Below are positions 26,383 through 37,300 of a DNA stretch of 64,000 nucleotides, piece by piece. Under the pieces are notes generated by a model that made no database searches, was not told where the DNA came from, and saw only the letters and a list, made by a program, of their open reading frames with translations. The number at the start of each line of letters is the position of its first letter. Within the stretch, counting starts at the first letter, position 1. A program made the translations under genes and the position numbers. Origin of the DNA: Pegea sp. RAD2-039 (Eukaryota > Chordata > Thaliacea > Salpida > Salpidae); contig JAQGEQ010000324.1 in assembly GCA_034620365.1 (NCBI GenBank), forward strand, positions 62,001 to 126,000, written 5' to 3'.

Positions 26383-28044
26383 CTATTCTTCAATCTTATT
26401 TTGCTTCTTCGACTTTTTTGGGTTACGAGAACGGCTTTTTGCTTTGCATAATGGACAAATTGGGGCATTTCGATGGATTTGTTGATGACACGAAAGGCAG
26501 GACTGAAAATGATGAAGTGTAAGTATTTAAATGAGTTTAAAGATAAAATTGTCTCAAAATGTGAGAATTTAATCTTTAATTATAGTAAATACCTTCATTG
26601 GTGGTAGTTGAGAGACACTACTTGCAACCATTGTGATCATCTGACTTGTATTTGAATCACAAATTTCACTCAAAGAGCTTTGGTGGTTATTAGTTGCCAC
26701 TTTTGTATTAAAATTAGTCTTTTTGATTCTAAAGAAATTGCAAATAACAGTTATTTTTTTGAAGTTTTTTATGTGTAGAATTTGGTGTTGAATTATGCAA
26801 ATTGTATATTTTAGAAAATGCAGAATCATTTTTTGAAGTTTTTTTTTCCAATTTTGAAAGTATATTTAAATTTTGTTTATATATCTCAGAGACAGAAAAC
26901 AAAACAAAAGTAAATAATGGTTATAATTGCTGCCAAAACACCCCAAAAAAATATATGAAAACTTCTATTTAAAAAGAATTTTAAAATAAATAACTTTTAC
27001 TTTAAGAAAAAAACTACAACAAAACAGATCTAAAACCATTTAGAGAAAAGTTTTTCACTAACTTTTCAACAAGCACTGACTCATCAACCAGCGAGTTTTC
27101 CATCTTTTTCAAACCCAAGTCTTCTCTGAATGAATTAATTTCTTCTTCTAGTAATGAAAGCTCATTAGCAAATTTCTCAATCTGGTCTATCATTGAAATT
27201 TTATCCAATGAGCTTTGCTTGATAATACCTTCCATCTTAACAAGTTATTATCATTAACACAATTCATTTTTGAAAATTAGAAATATTATCAACTCACCAC
27301 ATTAATGTCAGTATGGATTAGTCTAAGTTCCTCTACATGGGCCATTTTTTCTTGGAGAAGTAATTGCATTTCTTCATGATATTCTTTCAATCTCTTACCT
27401 TCATCCTCTATTTCAAAACATAGATCTTTAACTTGAGATTTTTTCTCTTCAAACTTGGCTGTCTTTTTTCTAGAAAATTATATATATACATTAAATTTCG
27501 AATAATAAATTCTAAGCTGATTTATATTGTTATTAGACTTAGTTATTATTAAAATTTAAAAAATATAGTAATTAAATTGTAATCTCTTTATAAATTTTAG
27601 ATCTTCTCAAGACCTCCTTTTTTGAGATTATCTGATTTTATACAAACATAGTTCTTATAAAAGTCAAAATTATATACTTCAAAGTAGTCTATTTCAAGCT
27701 GATATTAGTCTAATTAAAGCTAATGATATTGTATATCATTAATGATACAAGTTAAAAACATTTATTTATTTTATTAGGATATAATATTTCAAATTCCACC
27801 AAGTTTATAAATATTTTTAATCCATAGTAAATAAAACAAAACTTTTATCTATTTATTATTATTATCATTATACTTTGTTATTTTATTTTAGCAATTCAAA
27901 TGTGAAATTAAAAACACAACAATTTAGTCTCTAAGATATAATTATATAAAACATTTAAATATTTATAATTCAAAAATCCGAAAGTTATTACTTCAAATTT
28001 TTGACTTTTATAAGTTGATTGATGCATTCATCAGTATTGGGCAT
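26383..28044 (-). CDS. ZC4H2: zinc finger C4H2 domain protein
   Basis: Animal-specific nuclear/cytoplasmic protein needed for interneuron and neuromuscular development in vertebrates; reported to act with RNF220 in Smad/BMP and Hedgehog regulation. Five minus-strand exons: 27992-28044, 27298-27469, 27063-27235, 26593-26728, 26383-26502; 654 nt, 217 residues (human 224). An N-terminal coiled coil includes [20 protein letters not shown] and [13 protein letters not shown], nearly identical to the human block, then a variable helical region. The C-terminal C4H2 module begins at residue 180: [20 protein letters not shown], with C180, C183, H188, C194, C197 visible, followed by the basic tail [13 protein letters not shown]. 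The last two exons encode the module exactly as expected. The third donor (GTTAGT at 27062) was chosen because it alone keeps the frame. Confidence 0.97.
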
Positions 28045-28732
28045 TCTATTTGATAAAAGCTGTAGCTAAAAATATAAAATGGAATCAATTAGTAACTTAG
28101 TGCGCTAGCCGTAAGCAAGTGAAGTCTACTAGTTTCATTTACCTAGCCTTTGTCGGGAAATCCCCTTAAAAAAAATAAAATTTTCTATTAGATATCTTGT
28201 CACAGCTTTTTAAAATATTTATTTTTTCAATTTAAACGAATTTAAAATCAGCCTCAGGAATAATTTTAAATTGTAAATTTTTTTAAGGTTATAGTTGATA
28301 TAGAAATAACTTGACTAAGAAGTTCGGAATAACTTTGTAGTAATTATTTTTCAGTCTAAACTGAAAGGTTCAAATTGAAAAGTGTCAAATATACACGTAG
28401 GGTATTAATAAATTCAACCAAGGATTTTTAAAATGACTAACTTAAAAAAAAGATTTTGTTTATTGTCAAACATAAAAGTCTGAGATTAAAAAAAAACAAT
28501 TCAGTAACTAATGCTTTTTTTAATATTGGATGTGTAATTCAAAAATTGAAATAAAACTCTAGATAAGATATTAACATCATTTTTTAGCCTTTTTAAATTT
28601 CTAAGAATTAGGCTTCAATATTAATTAAGAATGAAATCCTGTATAGTTTTTAGAAGTTAAATCAAATTGTGATCATTGAAATCTGTAGTTAGTATTTAAA
28701 ATATTAAGCGAAATTGTAGTTTAAATTATTTT
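28045..28732. other. intergenic between ZC4H2 and the LINE
   Basis: About 0.7 kb upstream of ZC4H2, presumably its promoter; A+T-rich with no structure I can assign. Confidence 0.5.
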
Positions 28733-30660
28733 CTATTTATTTATTACAATAAATGCAAAGGAGGGTGCCTGAAGAGAGCACTTCTAGCCAAAACACATTC
28801 TCACAAATAACCTATATTTAGTCAAAAATATAGAAAGCAAAAGATGTAACACCTACCATTTCGATAGCACTCAAAGCATATGACAGTGAACAATTACATA
28901 GAATTATAGTAATATTAAGAAAAGGAAAAGAGGAGGAAAATCACAGTTTAGAAATGGCAATGTTGGCAATATTATAACGGTTCAACTTCTGCTTGAACAA
29001 CACGAGTGATTCTGACATGACAACGTCTGATGGCAGCTGGTTCCAAATACTAATTGTGCGGTATGAGAAAAAATTTGCTCTGAATTTAGGGAAACTTGAG
29101 GGAAGAACTAATGGAAAAGAAATCATCAAACTGAAGGTCAATTAAATTGTGGATAATTTCAAAAATAAGAATTAAGTCGTATTTAATTCGTCGAATTTCC
29201 AAAGTATCTAAATTGAAGAAACTGAGACGATGTTTATAACTATCATATTTATTATTAAGTTTCCTGCATACCAATCTCGTAAATGTCGCCTGAACAAACT
29301 CGATTTTTTTGATATCACTAACTTCATATGGCACTCATGCACTAACATTGTATTAAAGATATGGTCGTACGTACAATTTGAAAAGATTGATAAAAAAGCA
29401 TGGGTCCTTAGAATTAAAGGTTTATATATTAAGAAGAGAAGGTTGATTGATTTTCCAAAGATTTTGGAAACATAATTGTGCCATTTAAAGTCAGATGATA
29501 GAGTAATGGTAAGGTCCAGGACCGAAGATACTCGTTGAATAATAAATCTATTGATAGATTATTGGTTCAAGGAATTATGAGCTGGTTTACGAGAAAAAGT
29601 TATAAGTTTTTTTTATTGGTTTACTTTGTTAGCTGGATTCTGAGCTGCCAATTCGTAGACCAGTTTTCTACAGTGTTTAGTGCAATTTGAAGTTTTGAAG
29701 GATTACAAGATAATAGCTTGATATTATCTGCATACACAAACACACTGACATCATCTACTGCTACTAGTCTTCTGATGAGGTCTTCAATGAAAATTAAAAA
29801 TAGAAGGGGAACCAGAACAGAACCCTGAGGAACACCACTAGTGATTTGACTAGAAGTAGATAAAGATCTGTCTACACGAGTTTATTGGGTTCTACCTGAT
29901 AAGTAATCTTTAATCCACTGTAAGATGAAGCTGTTGATTTTTAAGTTTTTCAATACAGTAACGAGCTTGTTGTGTGGGACAGAATGAAACGCTTTAGCAA
30001 AATCGAGGTAGATGATGTCACAAGGAGTATTACTTTCATAATGGGCTGTAAGCTAGTAGGATGTTGAGTCAGGGATGATCTCCGTTTCACACAGCCATGC
30101 TGGACATTAGATATTAGATGGTGCTCCATCAAATGACTGGTCATATGATTGTGAATGATATGTTCTTCAGTTCTGCAAAGAACTGAAGTCCTCAAAACTG
30201 GTCTCTAGTTAAGTGCAGTGTTTCTGGTACCGTTTTTATGAATTGGAGTAATAATAGCTTTCTTCCAAATTTTTGGAACTCTTTCTCGCTCAAGAGTCAT
30301 GTTAAAGAGTAGCGATAAAGAGGAAGTAGTTTTTCTTAAAAAGAAACTGGGATTTGATCTAGGGTGTTGAAAACTGATGATTTTAAAGAAGATATATTAA
30401 GATTAAGAAGATACTGTATCGACCGTTATGTCAAGATCTATCATCTCAGAGACATTTTTAAGAATGTCGGAGTAGGAAAGAGAAGAAGTATTGCCATCAT
30501 CGGTTATAAAACACTATTAAATTGATTGTTTAGCAATTCAGCTTTATTATCTGGTTTCATCACAAGCTGGTCGCTGTATCAAGTAAGGGAGGTATTTGAG
30601 ATCTCGCTATAAGCTTGTGATCTATGAAACCAAAAAACGTTTTCTTGGTAGGTGAAGATA
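28733..30660 (-). mobile_element. degenerate non-LTR retrotransposon (CR1/Jockey-like LINE), minus strand
   Basis: Read on the minus strand, fragments in several frames give a reverse transcriptase. They include VPKIWKKAIITPIHKNG (about 30240-30290), EEHIIHNHMTSHLMEHHLIS (about 30100-30180), IIYLDFAKAFHSVPHNKL (about 29960-30015), SGVPQGSVLVPLLF (about 29800-29850) and FVYADNIKLL (about 29725-29755). A C-terminal region follows with RRIKYDLILIFEIIHNL and FFSYRTISIWNQLPSDVV, then a 3' end at 28733-28808 finishing in an ATAAATA-type tail. The polymerase box reads YADN where YADD is expected, a stop interrupts GRTQ-stop-TRV, and several frameshifts separate the pieces, so it is dead. Upstream text such as SSPTKKTFFGFIDHKL and IPPLLD near 30590-30660 fits the linker before the RT. 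The endonuclease is not recognisable. Clade assignment is by eye. Confidence 0.88.
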
Positions 30661-32000
30661 AAACTGCACTTTCTTTTTTATCATTCATCATAGTTTTATT
30701 TGAATAAAATTATAGGTTTTACTGTATTTAAATAAGGCCTATATGTGTTTAAATGTCAATTTTTGTGATTATATTAATTTTTTATTGTGACAAGGATTTA
30801 TTAAGGAAAGATGCAAATGCACTGATTGTAGCTATCACTTGTGGTGTATGCTTAGATGGCATCAATGATGAGAAATTATCAGAAATACATTGTATGCACT
30901 GTGAAGCATAAAGTCCTTTCAAATAAGCAATGAGAAAAGAAGTTTTTGATTTCAAATAGTGCAAAAAAGAAGCCATTGGTATCTTCCTACTTTCTCACAT
31001 ATTTGTCTAAGGACTGTGAAGTATCTTTAAATCAAGTCGAAGTAGGTTTTTTTACAAAATACCAAGACTCATACTGAGATTATAAACTAATCTAAAAAGT
31101 TCAAAGTTTTTAAGCAAGAACTTATAAGTGAGATAAGATCTTAGAAGATCTGACATACTAACGTGACTTAAAAACCTTGGAAGATTCAAATCAAATCTCC
31201 TCAATGGAGTATTAAAGGTAGTATCCTCAAACATAACCTCAACTATCGAATTCTAAGCTAAATTTTATGCAAAAAATCAAAATCTCTCAGGGTATCCATT
31301 TTCAACATTTCCGAGTCTATTACATTTGATCCAAAACTTGATATAAAGTAAGATTTTCAAACTTTTCTAAGGTTGATGGATGACTAAAGACGACTTCAAG
31401 GCGTTTATCGAGCTGGTCCAGAGCTTCTAATAACAGACTAAGATTCCATGATGATCTCTAATTAACAAGCAAACTGCTGAAACTGCGAAACTTCAGCAAT
31501 AATTGCTCAGACTAAGCTATCCATATTTATATATAGCCGAACAAAAAAGTAACATTATCTTGATAAAAACTATTAAAAGAATTAAGTAATAAACGGGAAG
31601 CTTTCCAAGTGAGTAAGAGAATAATAGGAGGTTTGTTCAGGTGAGCAAAAGGGTGATCAGTTTTTCGTCATGATGATTCGGTCGTTAAGCATCAGGCTTT
31701 TCGTGTTAATCTCTTTTTGCTCTAAAGCTAATATTTGAGTTTCCACGACCAATATCATCAGCCCATCTACTTTATATCATTTGACAATTAATTTCTGCAA
31801 AATCAGATTTATGGCAAATAAGGATCGTTTTTGTGTACCATTATCATGATTCTAACCAAATCAACCGATTACAAAATTATCAAAATAAAATGTTGAGTCC
31901 ACTGGTCTGCCTCCTGGCTATGATATCATTGCATTGATCGTATCGATACTAGAGGATGTGATGCTTCTCAGTCTATAAAAGTGGCTTAAAAGTTCAATTG
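30661..32000. other. decayed sequence, probably transposon-derived
   Basis: Somewhat richer in G+C than the flanks. It contains several open stretches on both strands that break after 30-60 codons: minus 31052-31234 (RRFDLNLPRFLSHVSMSDLL), minus around 31340-31430 (LDQLDKRLEVVFSHPSTLEK) and plus around 30800-30910 (DANALIVAITCGVCLDGIND, followed by a CxxC). They look like remnants of one or more mobile-element ORFs, perhaps the 5' part of the adjacent LINE, but I could not match any to a named domain. Confidence 0.4.
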
Positions 32001-32769
32001 GTTCATACAAATCTATTTTCTTTAACGTCTTAAACTCATAAGTCTTAGATCAATGATATCTGCAATATCGTATTTGTATTATAATAATATAATATATATT
32101 TGTAATACTATGCATAGTTATTTCTTTTTACTTTTTTGGAGATTTTAATCTTTCCAACATACATTAAATTTTCCAGTTTAGATAACTTTGTCTACACCAC
32201 TTTTCTTAACTTAATATAAATAATGAGAATAACTTCATAAGACCATTCATTCATAGGGTCACACTTTGGGTCTTTTATTCTGTAAAACAGCAAGACTCTG
32301 TGAGCAACAAACTGTGATTCTCTTCAATCTATCCTCTTTTTCTAAATCAAAATTCTTAATTTGCTGTTTTTTAAATCTATAAAATTATTGATTGTATAAA
32401 CAGGTTGAACGCTTTTTTCACAAACCTAATATATTAGAGTTTTGAAAATTTATTTTTTGCTATCATAATTTGCTTGGCTATAATAAGCTATTTTTACAAC
32501 AAATAGTTTGGCTGTACAATGTGATATTCAAAATGTAAAGATTACAAAATAATTCTATTGTAGAGCATTAAAAATAATTGTTGTAGAAATTAAACTGCCA
32601 TAAAAAAATTAATTTCAAAATAACTGTTGATCAATAAATTGATAAAGAAAATCTGCAATTGTATAATATTTATAAGTTTAAGTCTGTAAAAAAAAAGTTG
32701 TAAGATTGAATTGTAAAGAAGTTGCAACATAAATTATTTTGAGCTAACAGTTTTTACATCAGATGTTTT

Positions 32770-34330
32770 TTATAGTTGTGTATGTATTTCTCGAGTTGGT
32801 AGAGTTTCAGAAACATCATCATCTGAATCAACTTCGTCCGTCAAAGACTGTTTTTCAACATCTTCAGTTTTTCCTCTACATTACAAACAGTTATAGGCTA
32901 AAAAATTAAACTGAAAAGTTTAAATTACCTTGATCGGACTTCTAAAAGAATCAAGACTAGAGCAGTAATTACTATCAGTGACGTGATAACTATAAATGGA
33001 ATGAGCCAAGTTGGAAAGTTTGGATCAAATGGTCCTTCAAGGATTGGATACACTCCTTCAATTTCCAGTACATCTGAGTTAAGTTGAAGACCTCCATAAA
33101 AACGATCTAATGAAGATCTTTAAAAAAAATTAAATTCGAGCTTAGCTTATAAGTAAAACTTTAAAAAAGTTCTTTTAAAGTTTGTAAAAAGTCAAATGTT
33201 TTTCTTTTACTTTGTATTCTAACAATGTTTACTTGACACACATATATGATGCAACAGAAATTATATAAAAGAAAATATTAATCTGATTAACCAACAGCGT
33301 ATTTCGGACTTAAACGTAAGAAAATGATGTTTGATTTGCTGCAACAAAAACTTACTCAATCGATTTTTGGATGATACTATTTTCAACAGAATCAACGTAG
33401 AAACAAAAAGAGACTCTTCTAGTTAGAGAATCTAATAGAATATCTTCAGCTCTATTAACAAAGTTTTAAAGGCTTCAAATTTAATTATAACATTTCATAC
33501 AATGATATTTGAAAAAGTATTTTAGTACAGCTTATAAACTGAAACAAACAAACGGAATATTACTTCTGAATTTTCATATTAATAATGTCTAATAAAGTTA
33601 TAATAAATTTAGTTTAACTTCAAAAAAATTATTAAGAAACTTGTAAAAGTAAATCATATCTGATCTTACGTTAGATCTAGTTCTGGATTTCCAAGATTAC
33701 GGTAATTATTGATTGCATAAGCTGTCAAGCTTTTGAAAAGAAACTGTTCAAATCCATCAAACTATAAATTTCTTAATCAATTTGTTGATACCAACAAATT
33801 TAAAAAGATTTAAATAATAAAATTTCATATAATTAGTCAAATTATTAAGTGGTAAGCAATTTTGAGTAATTTATTAATTTATCTATAAATTGTTTTTAAA
33901 GAGTAATAATCGTATGAAACAAGTTATTTGTGTCGTAAAGATGTTTAAACATGTGATATAAGTAGTAATTTACCAAGATAAATTTAGTAAAACTTTGATA
34001 CTTTACATATGATAAAAGTTAGTCAGAAAAGTTGTTTGGAAAAATATCTAAATTTCGTTTTATCAAAATACTAATTTCCATTAATTAAAGTAATTATTTC
34101 AAAAAATAATTTTATATTTTAAAAAAATTATAAATACCTTAAAAGGATTGTCCACTTTTACTAAAACTTTTATTTTGTCATCGCATTCTAGACCTAAGAG
34201 ACGAAAAAATACAAACTTTTAACGTTAAAATGTAATAATAATCAATCAGAATGAGATAATTACCTTTGACAGACATATCAGTGAATAAAAAAGTCAACAG
34301 TAAACTCAAGTATAATTTAAATCTTTTCAT
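32770..34330 (-). CDS. CLTRN: collectrin-like type I membrane protein
   Basis: Six minus-strand exons: 34264-34330, 34138-34193, 33670-33761, 33356-33451, 32929-33117, 32770-32875; 606 nt, 201 residues (human collectrin 222). N-terminal signal peptide (MKRFKLYLSLLLTFLF), extracellular domain, one membrane helix at about 141-162 (WLIPFIVITSLIVITALVLILL) and an acidic cytosolic tail with SDDDVSETLPTRE. The match to the collectrin domain (also the C-terminal part of ACE2) is positional: FEQFLFKSLTAYAI, then LTRRVSFCFYVD (family TQRVSFWFVV), then LEIEGVYPILEGPFDPNFPTWLI (family LEF-x-I-x-P-T-L-x-P-P, then W-L/I-I). Vertebrate collectrin assists surface delivery of amino-acid transporters; transfer of that role here is inference. 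There is no peptidase domain upstream: the first exon carries the signal peptide directly. Similarity is diffuse, so another single-pass protein remains possible. Confidence 0.72.
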
Positions 34331-37300
34331 TATTTCACTTTATTGACGTCTTTAATGTTATTAAAAGTGATCTGAAATAGATGAACAAATATTTCTTATT
34401 TATTCGCTTTAATCAAATTGCAACCCATCAAAATTGGAGCTGATACAAAAACACAATTACGAAACAACCTTCCTGAAGTTGCTTCAAAGCTTTATCTGTG
34501 AGAATAAAAACTTTACAAAAATAAAAAGCTACAGAACTGAGGTTTGCTTTATAAAAGCGAAGGTAGTACTAAAATGGGCTCTAATTTTTAATAAATATGT
34601 AAAAATTGTTTGCTTGATTTAAGATCGAAATCTTCTGACTAGTTAAAGCGCTTATTTGCTTACAAGTTGCAATGATTGATGTAGTTTACTTAGTATACTG
34701 AATCCAAAATATATCTTGTTAAATTGTAACTTAATTAAAGTCAAATATTTTAGTACATAAAGCTTGACTTATAACAAACTTTCTGTATCTAACAATATAT
34801 AAAATAAGTACAATGACTGATACCTTTATCAAAAGATTTAGAATACAAACATAAGATAAAGCAGAAGATAAACCCACTAAGTTAATATTATCACTTTGTA
34901 TTTTACAAGCCTTCAAAACTGTTCCTTACTACATCATTTTCACACAAATAGTTTTTAGATAATCAAAACTGAATAATTTTTTTTGGAAAATAATGGAAAA
35001 ATACTAAGTAAATGATTAACTGCTGTAATGTAAAGAAATAACTTGAACTTCAAAAACTTTAGTTAAACTTTAACTAGATATTATCAAGGGTGTTCATGTT
35101 CATAAATTTTACTTTTTAACATTTGTAAATGTCAAATAAATTACTTAATCAAGTCTTACATAAAATAAATCATATCATAAACCTAAAAGCACTGAATGTA
35201 AATTACTTAACAAAATCAGTATATTCTAAAAATCGTTTTGAAAAAATATAAATATTAAATATGTTAAAAATAGCTACTTGGAAAACTTTTGGTTAATTTC
35301 TTATTAATTAATCAGCAAGTAATAATTTTTTAGTCGTTGTTATCAAGTTGTTTGTATAGCATCTTTAACTACTTCAGCAAAAAATCTATATTTAACTCAA
35401 CTTAGTTTCTCATAGCTCAAAAATTATATTTTTATTGGCTATATTTATTGACTAATGGTAATAGAGTGTTTAAAATCTTATCTCTTACAATAACAAATTA
35501 ATTTTTCAACTTTATTTTAAGATTGACCGATTCGAATTTCTATACAATAAATCATACTCTATATTTATCATATATAATCTAAATTTAAGCTCAAAGTATA
35601 ATCTAAAATATCTTAAGATAATGAATATATCCTTAAGTATGTCTTAAGTTACCGACAAAGTTTGTATCTAGAAATGTTGTAGGGATAAATTTAAATTTGA
35701 GTCAACAAATAATATGCTGTCAAAACAAGAGAATGAAGTTTGATATATCTCCAAATTTCAAAATTAGTATTTATAAAAAAAACAAAAATGTCTAAAAGCA
35801 ACAAAGCAGTAAAAAAACATTTTTTGCAATTAAAACTACCTTCTTGTAGCTATCATGAAACTATTTAGGTAGATTTCCAATGAAAACATTTAATTTGGGT
35901 AAAGTCTTTTGGTGTTAAAGTTAAATACCAAATTGAAATCAAACTAAAATCGTTTTTATCCTAAAAGGTAGTTTTGTGTTTATAAATATCTACTGTATTG
36001 ATTTTTAGCTTGAAAATAAAATCTTTTTATTTATTTTATAGTGTATGGTAATATTTTAAAGATGTTCCTATTAATGGATCAAATTTGTTCTAGGGAGAAA
36101 TAAAAACATTGAAAACTAACAAAAAAAGATAGGGATATCAAAACAATTTGAGAACTACTGGACCAATTGATATTAAGGTTATTTTGAAAAATTTTAAATC
36201 TGTTTTTAAGTAAATAAAACCAAAACTTCAATGAAAATAAAAATAATTGACTATACTTAGGAACAAAAAATTATTCTTGACTTTGACATCTAAAAATATT
36301 TTCTATGAGTTAAATTGTTACTAGATTTGTATCGATCAACCTTTATATAAAAAGAATTAAAATATTTGATGACTTCCAAAGCCGATTAAAAAGTTCATTT
36401 ATCGGAAATATTTAAGCTTTTCAACTTTCAATTTTATTTTTTAGTAAAAACTGATCAAAGTGAAATAATTTCAAATATTCTTTTCATTAGGAAAAATCTT
36501 TGAACAGATTTATTTGAACCAGTTTAAAATGATTTGAAATGTGATGAAGACAAATAACTTTGAGGATTGAATCCCTTTTAACCATGATGAATATTTAATC
36601 TTTAGTTATGAATTATGATGGAGATATAAAAGTGCAAATAAATTTTCTAAAAGATTTCGATTTATTTTCAAAATAAATTTTTTGTTATTTTTACTTCAAC
36701 CTTTTCGCATGCTTTAATTGTTTCAAAGTTTTGAATAAAAACAGGACACTTTTTAAAAACTTTAAAGTAAATAACTAAAGTCAGTATTTCCATGGTTAGT
36801 ACTCAGCAAAAATCCCTTAAAGAAAAATTAACTAAATATTATTTCAGAGATTTTTATAAAACAAGGTTCAAGGTCTGATAAATATTTGTCAACCAAAAAC
36901 TCAAGCTACTAGTAACAGTCTGCAATGTTTATAGAACAAATACTTGTACTAACTTTCTTTCATGATTAAAGACCTTGTTGTTGTATTTGTTTTACTTTAG
37001 ATAATCACAAAGGTTTTCTAATTTTGACGTTTTTCAAAAATACGTAATGCTAAAAGTACAATGATTTTCATTGAAGATTTGATATACAATTTTACAATAA
37101 CTGAAAACAAATATTATTGGATTATTTCAGCTTAGCAAATACTTTAAAATATTATATTTTTGCTAAAGTAAAATAAAAACATTGTAATCGGCTGTGAATG
37201 TTAATCTAATTTATCAAGTATATCTAAGTTTTAATTTCTATCTCAAAACGTAAACTATAAAACCTCTAAAAAATCGATTTTGTTCATTATTGTTCTAATT

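Noticed and set aside
29230..29475. Plus-strand 81-codon frame across the LINE
   Set aside because: It is antisense to the recognisable RT C-terminal region and has no similarity of its own.
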